Source: an uncultured Prolixibacteraceae bacterium
Lineage (GTDB): Bacteria; Bacteroidota; Bacteroidia; Bacteroidales; Prolixibacteraceae
Direction: 5' to 3'
DNA length: 5,828 bases
Assembly: GCA_937915865.1 (NCBI GenBank)
Contig: CALGIG010000120.1
Span: forward strand, 1-5,828
In this document: piece by piece, positions 1 through 5,777 of the stretch
How positions within the stretch are numbered: position 1 is the first letter of the stretch
Layout: each line of letters opens with the position of its first letter
Notes under the pieces: generated by a model
The model's database searches: none
Seen by the model: the letters and a program-made list of their open reading frames with translations, nothing else
Told to the model about the DNA's origin: nothing
Position numbers and translations under genes: made by a program

Positions 1-1
1 T

Positions 2-3000
2 GCTTTTTACTTGATTTTCAATGTTTTATTGAACTTGCGAAAATTGAATTATTTACTAATTTATCCAGATAAACAAAATTGGGAACTGTATTCATTTACC
101 AAAAACACTATCGGCTCAACTTTTTTAGCCAACAATAGATCAGGAACAATTCCTTCCTGGGGAGACAATGTTTATATTGCTGATTTTAATGGAGATGGAA
201 AGTCTGACATTTGGGTACTTGACTCCTCAGGATTAAAAATATATACACTTACAAACAACAAACTTACTTCAATTTACTCATCGACATGGCCTACCAAGGA
301 TCACTTTTTCCAATTAGGCGACTACAACGGCGATGGAAAAACAGATATGTTCCTTTATGGATATTCCTCAAACGATTGGTCAGACTGGCAAATACAATTG
401 TCAACTGGAACTGGTTTTGAAAAGCATGAGTTTACTGCAAAGAAAACCAATTTAAAAGACGATAAAATTTATACAGCCGATTTCAACAGCGATGGCAAAA
501 CTGATATTTTGGCCCTAAGTAAAAATTCAGCCAACAATCCACGGCAATACTATTTTATTTCGAATCTGAACGGTGATAATTTTTCAAATCAATATACAGA
601 GAATTCTTCCCTGAATAGAGATTACGATTATGCTATAGGCGACTTCAGCGGTGATGGTAAAAGCGATATTTTAGTAACTCCCTCTTCTACGGGGTTCCTG
701 AAGCTAACAACAACTGGCACTGAGAATAACTATTTACTAAAATATTTAAGCGATGGATTAGGCAATACCATCGAGCCCGTTTACTCAAAATTAACCAATC
801 CATATTGTTACGAGAAAACGGGAATAACCAACCGTTTCCCGGTATTCACCTACCAGGGCCCTTTAACTGTTGTAAACAGGGTTTGGTACAATGGGGCAGC
901 AACCAAATCGCTGGAGTATATTTATAAAGGGTTGAATATCCACCGACAGGGAAAAGGAATTCTTGGATTTTCACAAATCAATGTGACTGATTACGTTACA
1001 GGTATAAATTTGAAAACCCAATTATCAGGTTATGACCCTACTTATTTTTATCCGCAAACCACTTCTGTAACGAAAAAGGCTACTAATGGAACTGCAATCG
1101 AAACTGACGATATTTTAATTGAAACTACGGACAACAGCTTGACTAATAACCTGTTGGACAATTTAACCAAACGCATTTTCCCTTACGTTTCCACCTTGGC
1201 ACAAACCAACGCGCTGACCGGGCAAACTGTTACCACCACCGTTTCGGGCTACGACAATTACGGCAACCCACAGTCGGTAACAAAAATATTTAAAACCGGA
1301 ACAACCGATGAGGGCAGCCAGACGGTAAGCTACCAGTACCAAAGCGAAAATGTGGCTAACTGGCTGTTGGGAAGACCTACAAAAACGACTACAACCTATT
1401 CGCGCGGAGGAGAAAATGTTATTCAGATTGTTAACCGCGAATTTAGCGCCACAACAAACCTCGATACGGCCCAGGTTAATTATCCGGGGACTGATAAAGA
1501 GATTAGATTTAGTAAAGTTTGCTACCCTAACGGGAACCTGAGAAAACAGATTACAAAAACCGGGGGCATTTCGCGCAGTACTTCGTATGTTTATGCTGCC
1601 GATAACGTGAGGGTTTATTCGTCAATCGACCCGTTGAAACACGTTACAACGCAAACATATTTTCCAACCACAGGTTTGCTGCAAACCGAAACCGATTACC
1701 TGGGCAACTCGGTTACCTATACCTACGATGGACTGAGCCGTGCATTGACCAAAAGCCAGTCCGATGGTTTTGTCGCCACCAATTCGTACAACTGGGGCAT
1801 TAATACGTTTACCAACTCGGTATATAACCTAACCACTTCGGGCAACGACGGTTCGGAGTCGAAAACATGGTACGATAAGCTGGGGCGCGAGATACGCTCC
1901 GACGAGAAAGGATTTGACGGGAAATACATCTACACCGTTACCAATTACAACCCCGACGGAAAGGTACAGCAGGTTTCGGAACCTTCGGCCAGCACAAGCC
2001 CCGCGCAGTGGGCCAAATACGAGTACTACCCCGAAGGACGCCTAAAGAAAGCTGAACGGCACACGGGAAGTGTAACCAACTATAGCTACTACAAGAACAA
2101 GGCAACCGTTGATACCGACGGGAAAGTGCGCTGGACCGAAACCGACAGCCAGGGGCTGCTCTCGAAGGCCCACGACAACGGGGGCGATATCACGTATGCT
2201 TATTATCCCGATGGCAAGGTAAAAACCATAACCTCGCCCGATGGTGCTGTAACCAGCATGGAGTATAATGATGGCGCACGGAACCAGACCCGGCTAACCG
2301 ACCCCAGCGCCGGGACGATGGGCTATGTTTACGATGGGTTTGGACAGATTACCAGCCAAACCAACGCGCGGGGGCAAACTACCAGCACCCGTTACATGAC
2401 CGACGGGAGACTCGACTATGTTGATACCCCGGAAGGAAGGACCAGCTACACCTACAACGCCAACGAGCAAATTTCGGGCGTTGGCAACCCTACCTCCGGC
2501 GTAAGCCGTACTTATACCTACGACACCAAAGGCCGCGTAACCGGCATTGCCGAAACCATTGCCGGTTCAACTTTTTCGACTACCTTTACCTTCGACGGGC
2601 TGGGCAGGCCTAAAACCCGCACCCACCCCTCGGGCATAACCGAAACAACCGGGTACAACAGCTATGGCTATTTCAACTCGGTATCGGTCGACAATGGCGC
2701 CACCAAAATATACGAAGTAACCGGCATGAACGCACGCTCGCAGTTAACCAACGCCACGTATGGCGGAAACCTGGCCACCACTCAGGAATTCGATACCTAT
2801 GGTTACCCCAAGCGGTCAACCACGGGCAGCGTACAGGATTATGGCTACTCGTTCGACGCGGTTACGGGCAACCTAAATTCGCGGCAAAACTACTTTAGGC
2901 GGGTCAACCAACAAAACCTTTTGGAAACCTTTGGCTACACCGACGGGCTCGACCGCCTGAACACCATTACCGGCCCGCAAAACCTGACGGTTCAGTACTC

Positions 3001-4735
3001 GGACAACGGCAACATCCGCCTGAAAACCGATATACATCCCACTATCGAATTCAGCTATGGGCTGAATGCCGGACCTTATGCCCTTACCGGGATTACCGCT
3101 ACGGCCACCGTAATACCGGCTGTAACCCAGAATGCCACCTATACCCCGTTTGAGAAGGTGAACACGCTAAACGAGGGAACCGTTACCGCCACCTTCGTGT
3201 ACAACCCCGACAACCAGCGCGCCCGGATGGACGTGGTGCAAAACGGCGCTAACATCCTTTCCCGTTGGTACGTGGGCAGCAATTATATGAAGGAAACCGC
3301 CAGCGGCGTTACCAAAGAATACACCTATATTGGTGGCGATGCCTACAGCGCGCCGGTTGTTGCGGTTAAACAAAACGGCGCCACCACCTACTACTACCTG
3401 TTGCGCGATTACCTGGGTAACCTTACCCATACGGTAAACGCCAGCACCAATGCGGTGCAGGAGTACAGTTTCGATGCCTGGGGTCGCCGCCGCAACCCTG
3501 CCAACTGGGGCTATACCTTAACCAGCGAACCCGAACTGTTTGCCGGGCGCGGCTTTACCGGGCACGAGTACCTGCCGTACTTTAACCTCTACAACATGAA
3601 CGGCCGCCTGTACGACCCATTGGTTGCCCGCTTCCTGAACGTGGACCCCTACGTGCAAATGCCCGACTATACCCAAAACCTGAACAGGTATAGCTATTGT
3701 TTGAATAACCCGTTGAAGTATAGCGATGAGAGCGGGGAATTTATATTTTCTGCATTATTGCCAGGAATTGGCGTGTTTATAGACGCTGCCTGTTGGGGTG
3801 CGGTTATAGGTGGCGCAGGATATACTGCAAGCGTAGCTTTTAGTAACGGAGGCTTTAATAATTGGAACTGGGGACAGTTTGGTAAATCTGCCGGACTTGG
3901 AGCAATTTCGGGAGTTGCTACTGCTGGCATTGGCAACGCTTTTGGAGCTATTGGAAGTAATGGAATTGGAGGCGAAATAGCAAGAGCTTATACGCATGGC
4001 TTCGCAAATGGAATGATATCTGAATTATCCGGTGGTGATTTCATGTCAGGTTTTGTTTCTGGAGGGTTAGGTTCTTTGGGAGGTTCTGCTTTTATGAGGT
4101 ACGGAGGAAGATTTGCCAGTAGCACTTTGGGTAATTATGCTTTTTCTGGATTAAGTGGAGGACTAGGTGCTGAGCTTTCTGGTGGAAATTTTTGGGAAGG
4201 TGCCGCTAGCGGATTAATGACTGCTGGCTTAAATCATTTACAGCAGGGATTAACAAGACCTAATTTTGATGATTTATTATCCAATTATCCAACTAATGGT
4301 CAAGGTGGTGATATGCCTGCCAATGAAGTTTATGAGTTGATTGGTGGTGATGTGCTGTCCGAACACAATAGTGACCCTAATGCTTATACAAATGCCTGTG
4401 CATTAAGAACATCAAGAGCATTGAATTATGCAGGAACTGATATACCAAGAATTCCAGGACAAACCTTAACTGGGGCTGATGGTAAAAATTACTTCTTTAG
4501 GGCTTCTGATTTATACAAATGGATGTCTAAACCTGCTGTATTTGGTAAACCAAATATTTCTACTTCAGATTTCTCGAAATTAGCTGGCAATCGTGGAGTA
4601 TTTATAATGCAGGCAAACTATCCGGCCCGGTTTGGAGCATGGGGTCATGCAACCTTATATAATATGACAGGTTGTATGGGAGGTCACTGTTATAATGGAT
4701 CTTACGCTTACAGATATAACCTTTGGAATTTCTAA
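2..4735 (+). CDS. Rhs/YD-repeat polymorphic toxin with C-terminal Tae4-like amidase (5'-partial)
   Basis: The frame is open to the left edge, so the gene is 5'-partial. The first start-like codon (TTG at 11) is probably not the real start; residues below are numbered from it (1574 aa). Four DxNxDGxxD-type FG-GAP/VCBS motifs begin at residues 58, 104, 157 and 211. A TcB/SpvB-like middle segment contains HRQGKGILGF at 311-320. YD repeats follow, for example YTYDGLSR at 570, YVYDGFGQ at 772, YTYDTKGR at 835 and FTFDGLGR at 859. The Rhs-associated core spans about 1127-1243. A Gly-rich pre-toxin segment spans about 1244-1416, and a Tae4-like peptidase fills 1417-1574. Known for the family: YD repeats build a hollow shell that holds the toxic C-terminus, which is released and delivered to neighbouring cells. 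The delivery route cannot be told because the N-terminus is missing. The gene stops at TAA 4733-4735, 10 bases before the immunity gene, so co-transcription is likely. Confidence 0.93.
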   Translation, partial: AFYLIFNVLLNLRKLNYLLIYPDKQNWELYSFTKNTIGSTFLANNRSGTIPSWGDNVYIADFNGDGKSDIWVLDSSGLKIYTLTNNKLTSIYSSTWPTKDHFFQLGDYNGDGKTDMFLYGYSSNDWSDWQIQLSTGTGFEKHEFTAKKTNLKDDKIYTADFNSDGKTDILALSKNSANNPRQYYFISNLNGDNFSNQYTENSSLNRDYDYAIGDFSGDGKSDILVTPSSTGFLKLTTTGTENNYLLKYLSDGLGNTIEPVYSKLTNPYCYEKTGITNRFPVFTYQGPLTVVNRVWYNGAATKSLEYIYKGLNIHRQGKGILGFSQINVTDYVTGINLKTQLSGYDPTYFYPQTTSVTKKATNGTAIETDDILIETTDNSLTNNLLDNLTKRIFPYVSTLAQTNALTGQTVTTTVSGYDNYGNPQSVTKIFKTGTTDEGSQTVSYQYQSENVANWLLGRPTKTTTTYSRGGENVIQIVNREFSATTNLDTAQVNYPGTDKEIRFSKVCYPNGNLRKQITKTGGISRSTSYVYAADNVRVYSSIDPLKHVTTQTYFPTTGLLQTETDYLGNSVTYTYDGLSRALTKSQSDGFVATNSYNWGINTFTNSVYNLTTSGNDGSESKTWYDKLGREIRSDEKGFDGKYIYTVTNYNPDGKVQQVSEPSASTSPAQWAKYEYYPEGRLKKAERHTGSVTNYSYYKNKATVDTDGKVRWTETDSQGLLSKAHDNGGDITYAYYPDGKVKTITSPDGAVTSMEYNDGARNQTRLTDPSAGTMGYVYDGFGQITSQTNARGQTTSTRYMTDGRLDYVDTPEGRTSYTYNANEQISGVGNPTSGVSRTYTYDTKGRVTGIAETIAGSTFSTTFTFDGLGRPKTRTHPSGITETTGYNSYGYFNSVSVDNGATKIYEVTGMNARSQLTNATYGGNLATTQEFDTYGYPKRSTTGSVQDYGYSFDAVTGNLNSRQNYFRRVNQQNLLETFGYTDGLDRLNTITGPQNLTVQYSDNGNIRLKTDIHPTIEFSYGLNAGPYALTGITATATVIPAVTQNATYTPFEKVNTLNEGTVTATFVYNPDNQRARMDVVQNGANILSRWYVGSNYMKETASGVTKEYTYIGGDAYSAPVVAVKQNGATTYYYLLRDYLGNLTHTVNASTNAVQEYSFDAWGRRRNPANWGYTLTSEPELFAGRGFTGHEYLPYFNLYNMNGRLYDPLVARFLNVDPYVQMPDYTQNLNRYSYCLNNPLKYSDESGEFIFSALLPGIGVFIDAACWGAVIGGAGYTASVAFSNGGFNNWNWGQFGKSAGLGAISGVATAGIGNAFGAIGSNGIGGEIARAYTHGFANGMISELSGGDFMSGFVSGGLGSLGGSAFMRYGGRFASSTLGNYAFSGLSGGLGAELSGGNFWEGAASGLMTAGLNHLQQGLTRPNFDDLLSNYPTNGQGGDMPANEVYELIGGDVLSEHNSDPNAYTNACALRTSRALNYAGTDIPRIPGQTLTGADGKNYFFRASDLYKWMSKPAVFGKPNISTSDFSKLAGNRGVFIMQANYPARFGAWGHATLYNMTGCMGGHCYNGSYAYRYNLWNF
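182..667 (+). repeat. FG-GAP/VCBS-like calcium-binding repeats within the Rhs protein
   Basis: Four copies of a D-[FY]-[NS]-x-D-G-K-[ST]-D motif are visible: DFNGDGKSD (residue 58), DYNGDGKTD (104), DFNSDGKTD (157) and DFSGDGKSD (211). They are spaced 46, 53 and 54 residues apart. Each is followed by a hydrophobic strand such as IWVL, MFLY, ILAL or ILV. This is the EF-hand-like calcium loop of beta-propeller blades, as found in the SpvB/TcB N-terminal half of Bacteroidota Rhs proteins. At least one earlier blade probably lies at the window edge, because KLNYLL (residues 11-16) sits one repeat length upstream. Confidence 0.85.
1718..2608 (+). repeat. YD-repeat (Rhs repeat) shell region, best-conserved part
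   Basis: The protein here carries repeated Y-x-Y-D-x-x-G/S-R motifs (YTYDGLSR at residue 570, YVYDGFGQ at 772, YTYDTKGR at 835, FTFDGLGR at 859). Between them lie looser Tyr/Gly/Asn-rich units such as YAYYPDGKV and YTYNANEQI. YD repeats form the spiralling beta-sheet cocoon of Rhs and TcB/TcC toxins. Degenerate units extend on both sides, from about residue 400 to the core domain at about 1127, so the boundaries given cover only the clearest motifs. Confidence 0.85.
3389..3739 (+). other. Rhs repeat-associated core domain
   Basis: Residues about 1127-1243 match the conserved Rhs core. The block starts YYYLLRDYLGNLT, continues through EYSFDAWGRRRNP, GFTGHEYL, LYNMNGRLYDP and ARFLNVDPY, and ends NRYSYCLNNPLKYSDESGE. 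This is the plug and self-cleavage module that precedes the variable toxin tip. The usual boundary motif is DPxG; here it reads DESG (residues 1239-1242), a proline-to-glutamate difference shared with the orphan copy downstream. The sequence right after this point changes to a different base composition, as expected at a toxin-swap junction. Confidence 0.9.
3662..3748 (+). repeat. Core-end direct repeat, copy 1 (in full-length rhs)
   Basis: This 87-bp stretch (29 codons, PDYTQNLN to EFIF) recurs at 5193-5279. By hand alignment 76 of 87 bases match, and there is one uninterrupted identical run of 37 bases (3681-3717 against 5212-5248). It spans the core/tip boundary and is a natural crossover site for tip exchange. 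Confidence 0.93.
3740..4258 (+). other. Gly-rich pre-toxin segment of the Rhs protein
   Basis: Residues about 1244-1416 link core and toxin. They are dominated by Gly, Ala and Ser with hydrophobic stretches, for example ALLPGIGVFIDAACWGAVIG (from 1248) and repeated SGGLG/LSGG-like motifs (LSGGDFMSGF, LSGGNFWEG). This composition is typical of the small-residue, possibly membrane-active segment found before the toxin in Bacteroidota Rhs proteins. A role in membrane passage is inference only. I do not recognise a named domain with certainty. Confidence 0.6.
4259..4732 (+). other. Tae4-like peptidoglycan amidase toxin domain
   Basis: Residues 1417-1574 form the toxin tip. The nucleophile motif NACALRTSRALNYAG places the cysteine at 1463, matching the Tae4 pattern xCAxRxSxAL. 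The histidine motif is WGHATLYN with His1546, 83 residues later, close to the Cys-His spacing I recall for enterobacterial Tae4. The chain ends YRYNLWNF, like the Tae4 terminal strand. Tae4 enzymes are NlpC/P60-type D,L-endopeptidases that cut the gamma-D-Glu-mDAP amide of peptidoglycan in the target periplasm. A cysteine pair (1555, 1560) lies where Tae4 proteins are reported to have a disulfide. Unusual points are GHATLY in place of the usual GHIDLW, and no Asp or Glu anywhere after His1546, so the third catalytic residue is unclear. The following gene is Tai4-like, which supports the call. Confidence 0.85.
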
Positions 4736-4745
4736 TTTATTTACT

Positions 4746-5123
4746 ATGAGAAATTTGACATGTTTAATTTTGGCCATAATTGTTCTCTGTTGTTCGGCTA
4801 AAGGACAATCCAGATTCATTATCAAAAATAGGGAAATGTTAAAAGAGTACTTTTTATTTTCATGTATTATGCATGGATTTGAAAACTCAGACATAAAGAA
4901 AATGGATCATTCAGGAGCTGTCTATATTGATTTGTTGAGATATGATTCAAAAGCATTGCATAAAACAGATAGTTTAGCAAAGGCTTTTGTTAATTCAATC
5001 GGAGTATCTTCTTATGAGAATAGGAATACTAAAGGCATTATAATTCTTAGTATTGAGGAATTTAAAAGTAAGCGGATAAACGATTTTGTAAAATCAATGG
5101 ATATATATATGCTGAAAGAATGA
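4746..5123 (+). CDS. Tai4-like periplasmic immunity protein
   Basis: This is a 125-aa protein with an N-terminal signal peptide: Arg at 2, hydrophobic core LTCLILAIIVLCC, and a likely signal peptidase I site AKG|QS after residue 20, giving a Q-starting mature end common in Bacteroidota. The mature part is predicted mostly helical. It carries the Tai4 pattern: EYFLFSCIMHGF (30s-40s) corresponds to the family's YxLSRCIxxAY helix, SGAVYIDLLRY to the second helix, and IEEFKSKRINDFVKSM to the final helix. Tai4 proteins are periplasmic and block Tae4 by covering its active site. The gene sits 10 bases after the Tae4-bearing rhs gene, as a cognate immunity gene should. An upstream in-frame ATG at 4695 would overlap the toxin gene and bury the signal peptide, so 4746 is chosen. 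No clear Shine-Dalgarno sequence is seen; an AT-rich leader is usual for this phylum. Confidence 0.83.
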   Translation: MRNLTCLILAIIVLCCSAKGQSRFIIKNREMLKEYFLFSCIMHGFENSDIKKMDHSGAVYIDLLRYDSKALHKTDSLAKAFVNSIGVSSYENRNTKGIIILSIEEFKSKRINDFVKSMDIYMLKE

Positions 5124-5192
5124 ATGCTGGCACTTGCAACCCCCCGGTGGTCATGATTTGTTCTCCTGGCCATTTAGCTCAGTATTTTTTAA
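5124..5192. other. Short intergenic gap between immunity gene and orphan rhs tip
   Basis: This 69-base stretch has no convincing ORF, hairpin or promoter. It includes a C/G-rich patch (ccccccggtgg at 5139-5149) and a run of six T at 5185-5190, but no stem precedes the T run. It ends with an in-frame TAA (5190-5192) directly before the first base of homology to the Rhs core at 5193, so it marks a sharp recombination joint. Confidence 0.5.
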
Positions 5193-5279
5193 CCCGACTA
5201 CACCCAGAATTTGAACAGGTATAGCTATTGTTTGAATAACCCGTTGAAATATAATGATGAAAGTGGGGAATTCATTTTT
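5193..5279 (+). repeat. Core-end direct repeat, copy 2 (start of orphan tip)
   Basis: This is the second copy of the 87-bp core-end block, offset by 1531 bases from the first. The 11 differences fall in 10 codons and only one changes the amino acid (AGC Ser to AAT Asn, ahead of DESGE). Homology starts abruptly at 5193 and fades after 5279, where the two tips diverge. Confidence 0.93.
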
Positions 5280-5693
5280 ACTATATTAGCTGCCGTATTC
5301 TGTCCGCCATTGTTACCTTATACTGTTGCTGCCGATATAAGTTGGATGACCGATTATGCCATACAAGTAGGCATGAATTACGCCAACGGCTATAAAGGTT
5401 CGGATGCGTGGCTGAAGAAAATCGACTGGTTCGATGTTGGCTCATCGGCTGTTGTTGGTGGCCTTACCGGAGAATACAGCGCTGAATTGAAGGCAGGGAA
5501 AGAGATTGGTAAATTTGGTACCTGGGTGGTTAAGAACCGCAAACTCATCACTCTTGGCGAAATGGCAGTTACATCGGCTATTGATATTACTGGCGAAGGA
5601 TGGCAACCTGTTGGATTTGATGATTTTACCAAGAGGTTTACTATTAATTTGCCCTCGCTCATTGGGATATGCACAAAAACTGGCAGCCGCTAG
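5193..5693 (+). pseudogene. Orphan Rhs C-terminal fragment, no toxin domain
   Basis: The frame begins PDYTQNLNRYSYCLNN directly after a TAA and encodes the last 29 codons of the Rhs core (28 of 29 residues identical to the main gene). It has no start other than TTG at 5211, inside the core remnant. It continues with a different pre-toxin segment: a hydrophobic stretch FTILAAVFCPPLLPYTVAA, then WLKKIDWFDVGSSAVVGG, GEYSAELKAGKEIG and AVTSAIDITGEGWQP, a style common ahead of toxins in Bacteroidota Rhs proteins. No catalytic domain follows. The last ~13 residues and the TAG stop (5691-5693) are encoded by the downstream repeat element, so the toxin part appears replaced or lost. Such displaced tips normally lie behind an rhs/immunity pair and derive from earlier or alternative toxins. 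No immunity gene follows within the window. Expression as a protein is doubtful. Confidence 0.75.
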
Positions 5694-5736
5694 TGCTCGC
5701 TCCTTGGGATGTGTCCAAGGGGTGCAGCCGCTAGTG
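5654..5736 (+). repeat. Two near-tandem ~41-bp repeat units
   Basis: Unit A (5654-5695, 42 bp) and unit B (5696-5736, 41 bp) abut. Each opens with ctcgctcNttgggatNtg (16 of 18 bases equal) and closes with the identical gcagccgctagtg; the middle 10-11 bases differ. In unit B, ccttgg (5702-5707) and ccaagg (5715-5720) form a 6-bp stem that unit A lacks. The element is richer in G and C than the flanking DNA and supplies the stop codon of the orphan rhs frame. It looks like part of a dispersed repeat; I cannot name the family. Confidence 0.75.
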
Positions 5737-5755
5737 CCAATTACAAATTGGCACT
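5733..5755. repeat. Perfect 10-bp palindrome with 3-nt loop (REP-like)
   Basis: The arm agtgccaatt (5733-5742) is exactly complementary to aattggcact (5746-5755) around the loop ACA. The left arm overlaps the end of repeat unit B. It is followed by ctttag rather than a T run, so it is not a typical intrinsic terminator. A REP-type hairpin of the sort moved by RAYT/IS200-like transposases is possible but unproven, and no such transposase is present here. Confidence 0.7.
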
Positions 5756-5777
5756 CTTTAGCCCAGGATTTGTAATT
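5739..5777. repeat. Second, overlapping inverted repeat
   Basis: The arm aattacaaat (5739-5748) is exactly complementary to atttgtaatt (5768-5777), with 19 bases between. It shares bases with the palindrome at 5733-5755, so the two stems exclude each other. This nested arrangement fits a compact structured repeat element. Confidence 0.6.

Noticed and set aside
1350..1541. Plus-strand ORF of 63 codons inside the rhs gene
   Set aside because: It is wholly inside the YD-repeat coding region in another frame and resembles no family.
3167..3430. Antisense ORF of 87 codons over the Rhs core
   Set aside because: It is a shadow of the strongly supported plus-strand Rhs coding sequence, in its G+C-richer part. 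The same holds for the minus-strand ORFs at 1723-1929, 3694-3936, 3755-3997, 4655-4894 and 5390-5674.
4695..4745. In-frame upstream ATG extending the immunity protein by 17 residues
   Set aside because: It would overlap the toxin gene by 41 bases and bury a clean signal peptide that starts at 4746. The extra residues look unlike a signal peptide n-region.
4720..4745. Bacteroidota-type promoter (TAnnTTTG) ahead of the immunity gene
   Set aside because: The closest match, taacctttg, has the wrong spacing. The short gap to the toxin gene fits co-transcription better.
4776..4800. Lipobox for the immunity protein (VLCC)
   Set aside because: The residues before each Cys (Leu, Cys) are not the small residues expected at position -1, and a good signal peptidase I site (AKG|QS) follows.
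5654..5736. CRISPR-like repeat-spacer unit
   Set aside because: There are only two units, with variable middles of 10-11 bases, far shorter than CRISPR spacers. No cas gene is nearby.
5733..5760. Intrinsic terminator for the orphan fragment
   Set aside because: The stem is good, but the loop is followed by ctttagccc, without a T run.
5506..5775. Plus-strand ORF of 89 codons in another frame
   Set aside because: It overlaps the orphan rhs frame and its second half is read from the repeat/palindrome element. There is no start context or recognisable domain.
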